Both the position numbers and the translations under genes were made by a program. A stretch of 64,000 nucleotides of DNA, taken from positions 124,001-188,000 of the forward strand of contig NZ_FOTW01000017.1 of the NCBI RefSeq assembly GCF_900114705.1, read 5' to 3'. The stretch is from Rugamonas rubra. GTDB taxonomy: Bacteria; Pseudomonadota; Gammaproteobacteria; Burkholderiales; Burkholderiaceae_D. The stretch's first letter is position 1, and every line of letters starts with the position of its first letter. Positions 7,690 through 17,680 of this stretch are shown here, in pieces. The notes under the pieces were generated by a model, which had not been told where the DNA came from, did not search any database, and saw only the letters and a program-made list of their open reading frames with translations.

Positions 7690-10600
7690 TTATGCCGCCA
7701 CGGACGAGCTGATCGCCTCGGACAGGGCCCACACGTCGAGCATGGCCTGCTCCAAGTCGCCGGCGACCGGGTAGCCGGACAGGCCCAGCGTGTTGGTCAC
7801 CACCTCGACCGCCTCGACCGAGTCGTGGCCGTCGGTGGCGCGTTGCAGCACCTGGCCCAGCAAACGCTGCTGGGTACGGCGCAGCGCGTGCTGGGCGTAG
7901 CTGCGCAGTTGTTCCTGCGACTTGCTGTGGGCCGGCAGTTTCAGGCCGCGTTCCAGCGTGTCGATGCCGACCTGGCCGCGCAGCGCCAGACCAAGCTGCA
8001 GGAAGGCCGGCAGGTCCATGTCGGCCGGACGGCTGACCGACAGCGCGGCGAAGACGAAGGCCGCCACCGCCTCGATCGCGTCGACCGCCTGCCATGCCTG
8101 CACGAAGGCGGGACGCAGCGCCACCGTGGCGTCGATATCCGACTCGGCGTCGGCCGGGGTCAGCTGTTGCAGCAGTTCCGGCTTCTTGAACAGGCGGGTC
8201 AGCTCTTGCAGGCCGCCGGCGGCGCGCAGCTGCTCGGCGGGCACCGACAGCACACCCTCGATGACGGCCTTCTGCAAACCGCGAGTACGGCCGTCGACCT
8301 TGATCGAGACGGCGCGCGGCACGTTCAGCGCGTCGGCGTCGAGCGCCTCGAAGACCGGCGCCAGGTTCAGCGCCGACCAAGCCTGGCCCCAGGCCAGGAT
8401 CACTTCCGACTCGTCGACGCCGTGTTCGGCCGCCAGGTCGCGCAACATCAGCGGACCGCAACGGTTGATCACTTCATTGGCCAGCACGGTGGCCAGGATG
8501 GCGTTGGCCAGCGGGTGCGCCAACGCGCTGCGGGTGGCCACCAGCAGGTCGGGGAAGTAGGGCTTGAGCACCGACTCGGCCCAGCTGGCGTCGGTCAGCG
8601 GCAGCGCCGACAGGATGCGCTTGTAGCGGTTCTTCACGTTGGCGATCACCACCGCCAGTTCCGGCGTGGTCAGGCAGCGGTTGTCGGCCTTGCGGCGCGC
8701 CAGTTCGGCCACCGTCGGCAGCTGTTCCAGTTCGCGCGACAGGGCGCCCTCCTCCTCCAGGCTGGCGATCAGGGCGGCGTAGCCGTCCTGCACCGAGGCC
8801 TCGGACTGGGCCTGCGCCTCGCGCACCAGCAGATGGGTTTGCAGGGTGTTGTCGCGCAGGACCAGGCGCTCGATGTCGGCGGTCATGTCGTTCAGCACGC
8901 GGTTGCGCTCGGCCTCGCTCAGCAGGCCGGCGTTCATTTCCACGTCCAGCCACATCTTCGCGTTCACTTCATGGTCGGAGCAATCCACGCCGGCCGAGTT
9001 GTCGATCGCGTCGGTGAAGATGCGGCCGCCCGCCAGGGCGAACTCGATGCGGCCCGACTGGGTCGCGCCCAGGTTGCCGCCCTCGGCGACGACCTTGCAG
9101 CGCAGCTGGCTGCCGTCGACGCGGATGTTGTCGTTGGCGCGGTCCTTGACCTGGGCGTGGCTTTCGGTCGAGGCCTTGATGTAGGTGCCGATGCCGCCGT
9201 TGTAGAACAGGTCGACCGGCGCCAGCAGGATGCGGTGCATCAGCTCTTCCGGTGGCAGCGCGGTTTCCTCGATGTCGAGCGCGGCGCGGATCTGCGGCGA
9301 CAGCTCGATGCTGCGGGCGCTGCGCGGGAACACGCCGCCGCCGGCCGAGATCAGCTCCTTGTTGTAGTCCTCCCACGAGGAGCGCGGCAGCGCGAACATG
9401 CGCTCGCGCTCGGCGAAGGAGACGGCGACGTCCGGCGTCGGGTCGAGGAAGATGTGGCGGTGGTCGAAGGCGGCCAGCACCTTCAGTTGGCGCGACAGCA
9501 GCACGCCGTTGCCGAACACGTCGCCCGACATGTCGCCCACGCCGACCATGCTGATCGGGGTGGTGTTCATGTCGTGGTCGAGTTCATAGAAGTGGCGCTT
9601 GACCGCCTCGAACGCGCCCTTGGCGGTGATGCCCATCTTCTTGTGGTCGTAGCCGTTCGAGCCGCCCGAGGCGAAGGCGTCGCCCAGCCAGAAGCCGCGC
9701 TTGACGGCGATGCCGTTGGCGATGTCGGAGAAGGTCGCGGTGCCCTTGTCGGCCGCCACCACCAGATACGGGTCGCCGCCGTCGTAGCAGACGGTGTCGG
9801 CCGGCGGCACGATGTTGCCCAGCACGCGGTTGTCGGTCACCTCCAGCAGGCTGGCGATGAACAGGCGGTAGACCGCTTCGCCTTCGGCGGCGATGGTTTC
9901 GCGCACGGCGTCCTTCGGCATCTGTTTGCAGACGAAGCCGCCCTTGGCGCCGGCCGGCACGATGACGGCGTTCTTCACCATCTGCGCCTTGACCAGGCCG
10001 AGCACCTCGGTGCGGTAGTCTTCCATCCGGTCGGACCAGCGCAGGCCGCCACGGGCGACCGGGCCGCCGCGCAGGTGCAAGCCCTCGAAGCGGCGCGAGA
10101 AGACGAAGATCTCGCGGAACGGACGCGGTTCCGGCACCAGCGCCAAGGTGCTGGTGTCGAACTTGAAGATGATCTTGTCGCCCTGCTGGGCGTTTTGGAA
10201 GTAGTTGGTGCGCAGCGTGGCCAGCATCAGGTCGGCCACGGCGCCGAGGATCTCCTCGCTGTCGGCGTGGTTGATCGCCGCCAGGTTGGCCTTGATGGCG
10301 ACCAGGCTGTCGCGCGCGGCGACGCGCTGGGCTTCGCTCAGCGAAGGGTCGAAGCGCTGCAGGAAGGCGTCGACCAGCTGCTTGACCACCACCGGCTGCT
10401 TGCGCAGGCTCTCGGCGATGTAGCGCACCGAGAAGCGGCTGCCGGTCTGGCGCCAGTAGCTCATGTAGGCGCGCACCAGCTGGATCTCGCGCATGCTCAG
10501 GCCGCCTTCGATGACCAGGCCGTTCAAGCGGCCGTCCTCGGCCTCGTCGTTGAACAGCGCGGCGAACAGTTCCTGCGCCACGGCGACCACCTTGGGCAGC

Positions 10601-12405
10601 GCCAGTTTGGCGGCGCTGGCGGCGTCCACCGCCAGGCTGGTGACGACGTGGCGTTTGCCGTCCGGCGCGGTGATGCTGTAGGCCTGCTCGCGGTCGATGG
10701 CGACGCCGGCGTTGTGCAGCGCCGGCAGGATGGTCGACAGCGACGGCGCGCGCTCGACCGAGTACAGGCGGATGGTGGTGGCCTCGGCCGCCGTCTCGAC
10801 GCGCACGGCGACACGGCCGGCGTCGGTGTTGCGCAGGATGGAGCCGAGGTCGTGGAAGGCCACGCTCGGCGCGGTGGCGGCGACGTAGTCGGCCGGCAGG
10901 CTGGCGCCGAGCTTGCGCAGGCTGGCGCGCATCGGCACGTCGAACACGGCGTCGGACAGGGTGGCGAAGTTGTCGAGCCAGCCGTCGAGCACCGACAGCA
11001 GCGGACGCTGGATGTCGGCTTCCAGGTCGAGCGGGTAGCGCGCGGCGTGGGCGATCAGGTACAGGCGGGCCAGCGGACCGTCGGCCACCAGGGTTTGCGA
11101 GCTGACGTGGGTGGCGCCGGAGCTGGCCTGCAGGGCCTTGGCCAGGGCCGCCGCCACGCTGGCGCTGTAGCGCTCGCGCGGCAGGTAGACCAGCACGTTG
11201 AGGTGGCGGGCGTAGACGTCGCGGCGGGCGAACACCTTGGTGCGCGGCTGCTTGTACAGCGAGACCACGGCGCCGCAGACTTCGGCCAGCCATTCCGGCT
11301 CGGCTTCCAGCGCCTCGGTGCGCGGCAGCGATTCGAGGATCTCGATGAACTTCTCGGCGCGGAAGCCCTCCTGGCGCACGCCGGCGATGCTCAGCACCTT
11401 GGCGATGCGGCCACGGGCGAACGGCAGGCGGCCCAGCGGGGTGGCGGTGGCGGCGCGGGTGAACAGGCCGACGAAGCAGTGCTCGCCGAGGATGGCGCCC
11501 TGTGCGTCGGTGTGGCGCACGCCGATGAAGTCGAGCTGCTGGTCGCGGTGCAGCGTGCCCTCGACGTCGGCCTTGACGATGGACAGCGAGTGGTCGCGCT
11601 TGGACAGGGTGTCGAAGTCGCCGGGGATGTTGGCCAGGCAGGTGCCGTAGACCGGGTGCGAGGTGTCCTGCAGCACGCCGATGCGGCTGGGGATGTCGCG
11701 TTCCAGCTCGCGCACGCCGGGTTTGACGGCGTAGTAGGCGTAGCCGAACGGCTCGAAGCCCTCGCTGCGGGCCCAGTCGAGGAAGGCGGCCACTTCCTGG
11801 CCTTCCGCGCCGCCGGCCGCAGCGGCGGCCGCGCCAACGCTGGCGAAGTGGGCGGTCATGGCGGCGTGGTCGCGGCGCACCACGGCGGCGTCGCGCGCGA
11901 CCATGTCCAGCTTGGCGACCAGGGCCGCCAGTTCGGCTTCCTGCAGGTCGTCCGCCAACAGGCAGAGCACCCACGATTCGAGCTTGTCGCCGGCCTGGCC
12001 GACCGCGACGGCGCTGCCGTCGTCGGCGCGGCGCACGGCCAGCACGGAATTGAGCACCCCGCTGACGGCCACGCGCTGTTTGCGCATGGTCATCACGATC
12101 GAATCGACCAGGTAGGGCATATCGTCATTCAGAATCAACAGTGCCGTGGCCATGCCGCCGCGACCGTCCGCGTAGCGCAGCTTGGCGATCTGGCAGCCGC
12201 CACCCGTGCGGCGCGCCGCCTGGGTGAAGCCCTGCCACAGGACCGGCGCCAGGCTGTCGGGCGCGATGCCGGCCAGGTCGTCCTCATCCAGGGAGCCGAG
12301 CCAGGCGCTGATCAAGGCGGCCACCTGGCCGCTGTCGGCGGCGGGTTTGCTGGCGTTGACCAAATCGAGCGTTTGCGTGCGCAGATCGTGTGGCATTTGT
12401 TTCAT
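7690..12405 (-). CDS. gdhB: NAD-specific glutamate dehydrogenase, large (GDH-180 type)
   Basis: Oxidative deamination of glutamate to 2-oxoglutarate and ammonia with NAD+. At 1571 residues it matches the roughly 1600-residue bacterial GDH class (Pseudomonas GdhB, Streptomyces GDH), with a long N-terminal regulatory region and the catalytic core in the second half. The core shows GGLRWSDRMEDYRTEVLGLV and KNAVIVPAGAKGGFV (about residues 780-830) followed by the nucleotide-binding region. GGAG precedes the start; a second ATG three codons in is also possible. It lies between astB and astE inside the arginine operon, exactly where it would consume the glutamate the pathway makes. In Pseudomonas aeruginosa the homologous gene is known to be arginine- and ArgR-induced. 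Confidence 0.96.
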   Translation of the reverse strand: MKQMPHDLRTQTLDLVNASKPAADSGQVAALISAWLGSLDEDDLAGIAPDSLAPVLWQGFTQAARRTGGGCQIAKLRYADGRGGMATALLILNDDMPYLVDSIVMTMRKQRVAVSGVLNSVLAVRRADDGSAVAVGQAGDKLESWVLCLLADDLQEAELAALVAKLDMVARDAAVVRRDHAAMTAHFASVGAAAAAAGGAEGQEVAAFLDWARSEGFEPFGYAYYAVKPGVRELERDIPSRIGVLQDTSHPVYGTCLANIPGDFDTLSKRDHSLSIVKADVEGTLHRDQQLDFIGVRHTDAQGAILGEHCFVGLFTRAATATPLGRLPFARGRIAKVLSIAGVRQEGFRAEKFIEILESLPRTEALEAEPEWLAEVCGAVVSLYKQPRTKVFARRDVYARHLNVLVYLPRERYSASVAAALAKALQASSGATHVSSQTLVADGPLARLYLIAHAARYPLDLEADIQRPLLSVLDGWLDNFATLSDAVFDVPMRASLRKLGASLPADYVAATAPSVAFHDLGSILRNTDAGRVAVRVETAAEATTIRLYSVERAPSLSTILPALHNAGVAIDREQAYSITAPDGKRHVVTSLAVDAASAAKLALPKVVAVAQELFAALFNDEAEDGRLNGLVIEGGLSMREIQLVRAYMSYWRQTGSRFSVRYIAESLRKQPVVVKQLVDAFLQRFDPSLSEAQRVAARDSLVAIKANLAAINHADSEEILGAVADLMLATLRTNYFQNAQQGDKIIFKFDTSTLALVPEPRPFREIFVFSRRFEGLHLRGGPVARGGLRWSDRMEDYRTEVLGLVKAQMVKNAVIVPAGAKGGFVCKQMPKDAVRETIAAEGEAVYRLFIASLLEVTDNRVLGNIVPPADTVCYDGGDPYLVVAADKGTATFSDIANGIAVKRGFWLGDAFASGGSNGYDHKKMGITAKGAFEAVKRHFYELDHDMNTTPISMVGVGDMSGDVFGNGVLLSRQLKVLAAFDHRHIFLDPTPDVAVSFAERERMFALPRSSWEDYNKELISAGGGVFPRSARSIELSPQIRAALDIEETALPPEELMHRILLAPVDLFYNGGIGTYIKASTESHAQVKDRANDNIRVDGSQLRCKVVAEGGNLGATQSGRIEFALAGGRIFTDAIDNSAGVDCSDHEVNAKMWLDVEMNAGLLSEAERNRVLNDMTADIERLVLRDNTLQTHLLVREAQAQSEASVQDGYAALIASLEEEGALSRELEQLPTVAELARRKADNRCLTTPELAVVIANVKNRYKRILSALPLTDASWAESVLKPYFPDLLVATRSALAHPLANAILATVLANEVINRCGPLMLRDLAAEHGVDESEVILAWGQAWSALNLAPVFEALDADALNVPRAVSIKVDGRTRGLQKAVIEGVLSVPAEQLRAAGGLQELTRLFKKPELLQQLTPADAESDIDATVALRPAFVQAWQAVDAIEAVAAFVFAALSVSRPADMDLPAFLQLGLALRGQVGIDTLERGLKLPAHSKSQEQLRSYAQHALRRTQQRLLGQVLQRATDGHDSVEAVEVVTNTLGLSGYPVAGDLEQAMLDVWALSEAISSSVAA

Positions 12406-12592
12406 CGTGAATTCTCCAATACGTTGTGTGTATTCCGTCCGCGCCGCCTCGCTTGTGGCTGGGCGGCGTCGACTCGATAAAAAGGCAGGGGTTGGCCCTA
12501 CCCCGTTAAATTCTAAGCCCCCATGTGGGGACGATGCGTGATTCTACAATTCGTGCATGTTCGTGCATATGCCTGGTGATTACAAATCGCGA

Positions 12593-13933
12593 TTACAAAT
12601 CATATAAACCGGGCAGGCCGAGAATGCGGCTCAATTCCTCGAGCGCGGCGTGCACCTCCAGCGCCAGCGCCGGATCAGCCAGGTCCTGCGGCTCGAGCCG
12701 GTCGCGGTAGTGCTTCTCGACCCAGGCCACCAGCGTATGGTACAGCGCCTCGGTCATCACCACGCCTTGGTGCATGGCGGCCGCCTCGGCGTCGTTCAGC
12801 GCCACGCGCAGGCGCAGGCAGGCCGGCCCGCCGCCGTTGCGCATGCTCTGCCGCAGGTCGAAGTGAATCAGTTCGTCGACCGCGCCGCCGCTGGCCACCA
12901 GGCCTTGCAGATAGCCGGCCACGGCGGCGTTCTCCTGGCATTCCTGCGGGATCACCAGGGCCATCTTGCCGTCCGCCTTGGACAGCAGCTGGCTGTTGAA
13001 CAAATAGCTGGCGACGGCGTCGGCCACTGATACCTGTTTGGTATCAACGCGGATCGCCTCGAGTTCGGCGCCGACGCCGGCCATGGCGCCGCGCAGCTTG
13101 GCCAGGCCGCCCGCCTCGTCGGCGAAGGCCTGCTCGTGGTAGAACAACACGTTGCCGTTGCCGACCGCGATGACGTCGTTGTGGAACACGCCCTGGTCGA
13201 TCACGTCCGGATTCTGCTGGATGTAGACGGTGCGCTCGTCGGCCAGGCCGTGCAGGCGGGCCACGGCCTGCGAGGCCTCCAGCGTCTGCCGCGCCGGATA
13301 GCGCTTGGGCGCCGGCGCGCTGGCGTCGAACTCGACGCGGCCGTAGACGAACATCTCGACGGCGGCGGCGCCGTGGCTGGCGCACAGGCGGGTGTGGTTG
13401 GCGGCGCCCTCGTCGCCGAAGGCCGGCGTGCCGGGCAGCGCGTCGTGCACGGCGAAGTGGCGCTGGTCGCTAAAGATGGCGCGCAGGCTGCGCGCCGACT
13501 GGGCGTGCTCGAAGGCGCGGTGCAGCTTGTTGTTCAAGTTGGCAGGGGTGAAGTGGGCGCGGCCGTCGCCACTGTCGGCCGAGGGGCTGACGGTGGCGGC
13601 GTTGGCGGTCCACATCGGCGAGGCCGACCAGGCGCAGGCCAGGATCACCGGCGAGGCCTTCCAGGCCTGCGCCAGCACCTCGGCGTCGCTGCCGCAAAAA
13701 CCGACGCTGCGCAACAGACGGAAATTCGGCCGGTCCTGCGGCGGCAGCAGCGCCTGGGCGAAGCCGCGCGCGGCCAGCGCGCGCATCTTGGCCAGGCCCT
13801 GCAGGGCCGCCAGTTTCGGATTCGAGGCGCTCTTGACGTTGCTGAACGAGGCGACGTTGCCGAACGAGAGGCCGGCGTAGTTGTGCGAGGGGCCAACCAG
13901 GCCGTCGAAGTTGAATTCGCGTGCGTTGCGCAT
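12593..13933 (-). CDS. astB: N-succinylarginine dihydrolase
   Basis: Second AST step: N-succinylarginine to N-succinylornithine, two ammonia and CO2. The 446-residue protein has the amidinotransferase-fold N-terminus [20 protein letters not shown], the His-containing [16 protein letters not shown], and the catalytic Cys in [11 protein letters not shown] near residue 370. The start lies 18 bases downstream of the astD stop. The 187 bases between its stop and gdhB contain two small inverted repeats and a direct repeat of GATTACAAATC that overlaps the stop codon. A separate promoter or partial terminator there is possible. Confidence 0.96.
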   Translation of the reverse strand: MRNAREFNFDGLVGPSHNYAGLSFGNVASFSNVKSASNPKLAALQGLAKMRALAARGFAQALLPPQDRPNFRLLRSVGFCGSDAEVLAQAWKASPVILACAWSASPMWTANAATVSPSADSGDGRAHFTPANLNNKLHRAFEHAQSARSLRAIFSDQRHFAVHDALPGTPAFGDEGAANHTRLCASHGAAAVEMFVYGRVEFDASAPAPKRYPARQTLEASQAVARLHGLADERTVYIQQNPDVIDQGVFHNDVIAVGNGNVLFYHEQAFADEAGGLAKLRGAMAGVGAELEAIRVDTKQVSVADAVASYLFNSQLLSKADGKMALVIPQECQENAAVAGYLQGLVASGGAVDELIHFDLRQSMRNGGGPACLRLRVALNDAEAAAMHQGVVMTEALYHTLVAWVEKHYRDRLEPQDLADPALALEVHAALEELSRILGLPGLYDL

Positions 13934-13951
13934 GGTGCGGTTTTCCTGTCT

Positions 13952-15427
13952 TTAGAAGTTCATGCCGGGCGAGAGCTTGGCCGGCATTTCCAGCGCGCTG
14001 TTCTCGATCGAGGCGACCGGGTAGGCGCAGTAGTCGGCCGCGTAGTAGGCGCTCGGCCGGTGGTTGCCGGACTTGCCGACGCCGCCGAACGGCGCGCTGC
14101 TGGCCGCGCCCGTGGTCGGCCGGTTCCAGTTGACGATGCCGGCGCGGGCGCGCTGCTGGAAGGTCTGCCACAGCGCCGCGTCGGTCGAGATCAGCGCGGC
14201 GGCCAGGCCGAACTCGGTGGCGTTGGCGGCCTTGATGGCGGCGTCGAAATCGGCCACGCGGACGATCTGCAACAGCGGGCCGAACCACTCCTCGTCGGGA
14301 ATGCCCTGGACGCCGGTGACGTCGACGATGCCGGCCGAGACGAAGCCGGTGTCGGCCACCAACTGGCGCATCTGCAGCAGGTTCTTGCCGCCCTTGGCGA
14401 CCAGGTCGGCCTGCGCCTGCAGCAGGCGCTGGGCCACGGCGGCCGACACCACGGGGCCCATGAACGGCGCCGGCTCGGCGTCGGCCGGGCCGATGGTCAG
14501 GCGGCCGGCCACGTCGACCAGGCGGGCGATGAAGGCGGCCGCCTCCGGCGTGTCCTGCACGATCAGGCGGCGCGCGCAGGTGCAGCGCTGGCCGGCCGAG
14601 ATGAAGGCCGAGGAGACGGCCATGAAGACGGCGGCGTCGATGTCCTTGACGTCCCACACCACCAGCGGGTTGTTGCCGCCCATTTCCAGCGCCAGCATCT
14701 TGCCAGGCTGGCCGCCGAACTGCTTGTGCAGCGCGCTGCCGGTCTGGCAGCTGCCGGTGAACAGCACGCCGTCCAGCTCGGCGTCCTGGCCCAGCGCGAC
14801 GCCGGTGTCGCGGCCGCCGTTGACCAGGTTGAGCACGCCGGCCGGCAGGCCGGCCTGCTGCCACAGCTGCACCGTCTTGACGGCGCTGCGCGGCGCGTAC
14901 TCGCTCGGCTTGAAGACGATGGTGTTGCCGGCGATCAGGGCAGGCACGATATGGCCGTTGGGCAGGTGGCCGGGGAAGTTGTACGGGCCGAACACGCCGA
15001 ACACGCCGTGCGGGCGGTGGCGCAGCACCGCCTCGCCGTCGGCCACCTTGTTGTGGCTCTCGCCGGTGCGGGCGGCGTAGGCCTGCACCGAGATGTCGAC
15101 CTTGTTGGCCATGGTGGTCACTTCGGTGCGCGACTCCCACAAGGGTTTGCCGACCTCCTCGGAGATCAGCAGCGCCAGCTCCTCGGCGTGCTGCTTGAGC
15201 AGGTCGCGGAAGCGCGTGCAGACGGCGATGCGCTGCTCCAGCGGCGTCGTGGCCCAGCCCTCGAAGGCGGCACGCGCGGCGGCGCCGGCGCGCGCCACGT
15301 CCGCTGCGGTGGAAGCGCGGCTGGCCCAGGTCTGGCGGCCGCTGGCCGGATCGATGGTGACCAGTTCGGCGCCGCTACCCGCCAGCCATTGGCCGTTGAT
15401 GAAGTTACTCAGAGCGTGTTCAGACAT
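13952..15427 (-). CDS. astD: Succinylglutamate-semialdehyde dehydrogenase
   Basis: Fourth AST step: NAD-dependent oxidation of succinylglutamate semialdehyde to succinylglutamate. A 491-residue aldehyde dehydrogenase with FGPYNFPGHLPNGHI near 150, the catalytic Glu in LALEMGGNNPL (about 250) and the nucleophilic Cys in SAGQRCTCARR (about 284). Its ATG overlaps the last eight bases of aruG, so translation is probably coupled. Confidence 0.96.
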   Translation of the reverse strand: MSEHALSNFINGQWLAGSGAELVTIDPASGRQTWASRASTAADVARAGAAARAAFEGWATTPLEQRIAVCTRFRDLLKQHAEELALLISEEVGKPLWESRTEVTTMANKVDISVQAYAARTGESHNKVADGEAVLRHRPHGVFGVFGPYNFPGHLPNGHIVPALIAGNTIVFKPSEYAPRSAVKTVQLWQQAGLPAGVLNLVNGGRDTGVALGQDAELDGVLFTGSCQTGSALHKQFGGQPGKMLALEMGGNNPLVVWDVKDIDAAVFMAVSSAFISAGQRCTCARRLIVQDTPEAAAFIARLVDVAGRLTIGPADAEPAPFMGPVVSAAVAQRLLQAQADLVAKGGKNLLQMRQLVADTGFVSAGIVDVTGVQGIPDEEWFGPLLQIVRVADFDAAIKAANATEFGLAAALISTDAALWQTFQQRARAGIVNWNRPTTGAASSAPFGGVGKSGNHRPSAYYAADYCAYPVASIENSALEMPAKLSPGMNF

Positions 15428-16475
15428 GGGGATTCTTCCTCAGATTGAGTGGCAGGGTGCGCACGGTGTCGCCCGGATGGCAATGCAGCAGTTCCTGTTC
15501 GGCCTCGGACAGGGCCAGCGCGCCGTGCAGCGGCACGGTCGGCGACAGGATCATGCGGAAATCTTGCAGGTCGGTGTTGGAGACCAGCGTCGGCTCGGCG
15601 CCGATGTCGCTGGCGCAGGTCGATTCGACCTCGCCGGCCACGCCGATTTGCGACAGCTCGCTGTCGCGCATGGCGCGCAGCTCGGAGACGCGGGCCTGCA
15701 GCACCGGGCCGGCGTCGAAGATGTCGACGTAGCCCTCGAAGTGCATGCCCTCCTGCTCGAGCAGGCGGCGGGCCGGCGCGGTCGACACGTGGACCTTGCC
15801 GATCACCTCCTGCGCCTCGTCCGGCAGGTAGGCCACGTACAGCGGCTGGCGCGGCATCAGCTCGGCGATGAAGGACTTCTTGCCCAGCGCGGTCAGGTCG
15901 TCGACGTGGTTGAAGTCCATCTTGAAGAAGTGCCGGCCCAGGCCCTCGTAGAAGGGCGAGCGGCCGTCGGCCTCCTGGAAGCCGCGCATCTCGGCGATCA
16001 GCTTCTCGGTGAACAGGTGGGGGAACTGGGCGATGAACAGGAAGCGGCATTTCGACAGCAGCTTGCCGTTGTTGCCGGTGCGGTAGTCGGGGTGCAGGAA
16101 CAGCGAGCACAGCTCGGTGCTGCCGGTCAGGTCGTTCGACAGGTACAGCGTTTCCATGCGGGTGAACACGTCGAGCTCGCGGCTGGAATGGACCAGGGTG
16201 CCGATGCGGTAGTTGTAGAACGGCTCCTCCAGCCCGACCGCGCCCTTGATGGCGCAGACGCCGGCCAGGCGGCCGCTGTCGGTGTCCTCCATGACGAACA
16301 TGTAGTCGCGCTTGGCCGGCGGGATGGTCTCGGCGAAGGAGGCGACGGCGACGGCGACGCGGTCGCCCAGCATCTTCATGTCCGGCTTGAGGGTGGTCAT
16401 GCCACTGCCGACCTGGCTGGCCATCACGTACAGGGCGTCCAGGTCATCGGCCTTAATTGCGCGTACTACTAGCAT
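15420..16475 (-). CDS. aruG: Arginine/ornithine N-succinyltransferase subunit (AruG-like)
   Basis: First AST step: transfer of succinyl from succinyl-CoA to arginine. The start chosen is the ATG of MLVVRAIKADDLDAL; the longer frame upstream runs into the end of the previous gene and looks non-coding. At 351 residues it matches the AstA family (GNAT-like fold) and carries STELCSLFLHPDYRTG and the C-terminal GDTVRTLPL. It overlaps astD by eight bases and follows its paralogue aruF. Two different subunits, as in Pseudomonas AruF/AruG, form the enzyme; enterobacteria have a single AstA. Confidence 0.94.
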   Translation of the reverse strand: MLVVRAIKADDLDALYVMASQVGSGMTTLKPDMKMLGDRVAVAVASFAETIPPAKRDYMFVMEDTDSGRLAGVCAIKGAVGLEEPFYNYRIGTLVHSSRELDVFTRMETLYLSNDLTGSTELCSLFLHPDYRTGNNGKLLSKCRFLFIAQFPHLFTEKLIAEMRGFQEADGRSPFYEGLGRHFFKMDFNHVDDLTALGKKSFIAELMPRQPLYVAYLPDEAQEVIGKVHVSTAPARRLLEQEGMHFEGYVDIFDAGPVLQARVSELRAMRDSELSQIGVAGEVESTCASDIGAEPTLVSNTDLQDFRMILSPTVPLHGALALSEAEQELLHCHPGDTVRTLPLNLRKNPHV

Positions 16476-16512
16476 AGGGTTCCCACTTGAGTAAAAGTTC
16501 TCGCGCGCGCCG

Positions 16513-17553
16513 TCACAGGCGCACACAGATGACGGTGTCGCCCTCGGCGACCTGCAGCGCCTCCTGCACATCCTTCGACAGGCTGACGCCGACGCCGGCC
16601 TCGACCGGGGCGCACTCGGCCACCACGGCGCGGAAGTTCTGCTCCGAGGCGACGGCGATGGCGTAGCTCACGCGCGGCACTGCGGTGCGCTCGGGCGCCG
16701 CCGTTTCGACGCGGCGCTGCATGGCGCCGTTGAAGGTGCGCAGCGCGTTCTTGTTGGCCTGCAGGATGGGGCCGCCGTCGAAGATGTCGATGTAGTCGTC
16801 GGCCTCGAAGCCCTCGGCCGTCAGCAGGTTGAAGGCCAGTTCGCCTGACGGGTGGATCTGGCCCATGGCCGCCTGGGCGTCGCCCGGCAGCAGCGGCACG
16901 TAGACCGGGTAGTGCGGCATCAGCTCGACGATCAGCGTGCGGTTGCGCGCGCCGCCGATGACGCGTTCGGCGTCGAGGAAGTCCATTTGGAAGAATTTGC
17001 GGCCCAGCGCGTCCCAGAACGGCGAACCGCCGGCGGCGTCGGTGATGCCGGCCAGCGGCACGAAGAAGCGGTCGCCGAAGCGCTGCGGCGCCAGCACGGC
17101 GTACAGCAGGCGGGCGCGCGACAGCAGCGCCGCCTCGGGGCCGGCCTGTTCCTGCTCGGCGACGTAGAAGCTGGACAATTGCGAGCAGGCCGTCAGCTCG
17201 GAGCACAGGGTCAGCGCGTGCACGCTGTGGCTGATGTTGAGGTCGCGCGAGACCTGCTGGATGACGTCGTTGCGGAAGGAGAAATAGGTGCCGTTCGAGC
17301 CGGCCGAGGCGTAGATCGCGGCGGTGCCGACGATGCTGCCGCTGCCGCCGCTGTCCAGCGATTCGAGCACGAACAGGTACGATTCCTCGCTGGGGATGTC
17401 GACATGCGCGGCGAACGAGGCCAGCGAACGCTCGACCGCCTCGGCGATCTTGTCGCGCGTCTTGGGCAAGGTGTGGACACCCGGCATGGTCACTGCGGCC
17501 AGCGCTTCGAGGGCAGCAATATCCGCTAGTTCTACCGGACGGACAACGTACAT
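16513..17553 (-). CDS. aruF: Arginine/ornithine N-succinyltransferase subunit (AruF-like)
   Basis: A 346-residue paralogue of the next gene, sharing the opening (MYVVRPVELADIAALEALA), the PFWDALGRKFFQMDF motif, the VELMPHYPVYVPLLP motif and the terminal GDTVICVRL. Position between astC and the second subunit reproduces the Pseudomonas order C-F-G-D-B-E and supports calling it the first (AruF) subunit. It diverges from AruG in the ELCSLFL region (here LSSFYV), suggesting unequal roles of the two chains. There are 37 bases to the next start. Confidence 0.93.
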   Translation of the reverse strand: MYVVRPVELADIAALEALAAVTMPGVHTLPKTRDKIAEAVERSLASFAAHVDIPSEESYLFVLESLDSGGSGSIVGTAAIYASAGSNGTYFSFRNDVIQQVSRDLNISHSVHALTLCSELTACSQLSSFYVAEQEQAGPEAALLSRARLLYAVLAPQRFGDRFFVPLAGITDAAGGSPFWDALGRKFFQMDFLDAERVIGGARNRTLIVELMPHYPVYVPLLPGDAQAAMGQIHPSGELAFNLLTAEGFEADDYIDIFDGGPILQANKNALRTFNGAMQRRVETAAPERTAVPRVSYAIAVASEQNFRAVVAECAPVEAGVGVSLSKDVQEALQVAEGDTVICVRL

Positions 17554-17680
17554 GTGAGCTCCTTCAATGCGATCAATAGCAAATGCCGCCCCGCCGCGAA
17601 CGCGGCGGGGCGGATGGCCCGCGCCGACCTGGCGGCGCGGGCGGTGTTGGCCACTCAGGTGGCCTTGGTCAGCCGGCCTC

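Noticed and set aside
7183..12480. 1765-codon open frame on the plus strand
   Set aside because: It is antisense to gdhB and astE; long shadow frames arise from GC-biased codons, and its translation is low-complexity His/Arg/Val/Gly-rich with no domain.
16476..16571. N-terminal extension of the AruG frame
   Set aside because: The 32 extra codons lie over the end of aruF and are Cys/Arg-rich; the family begins at MLVVRAIKADD.
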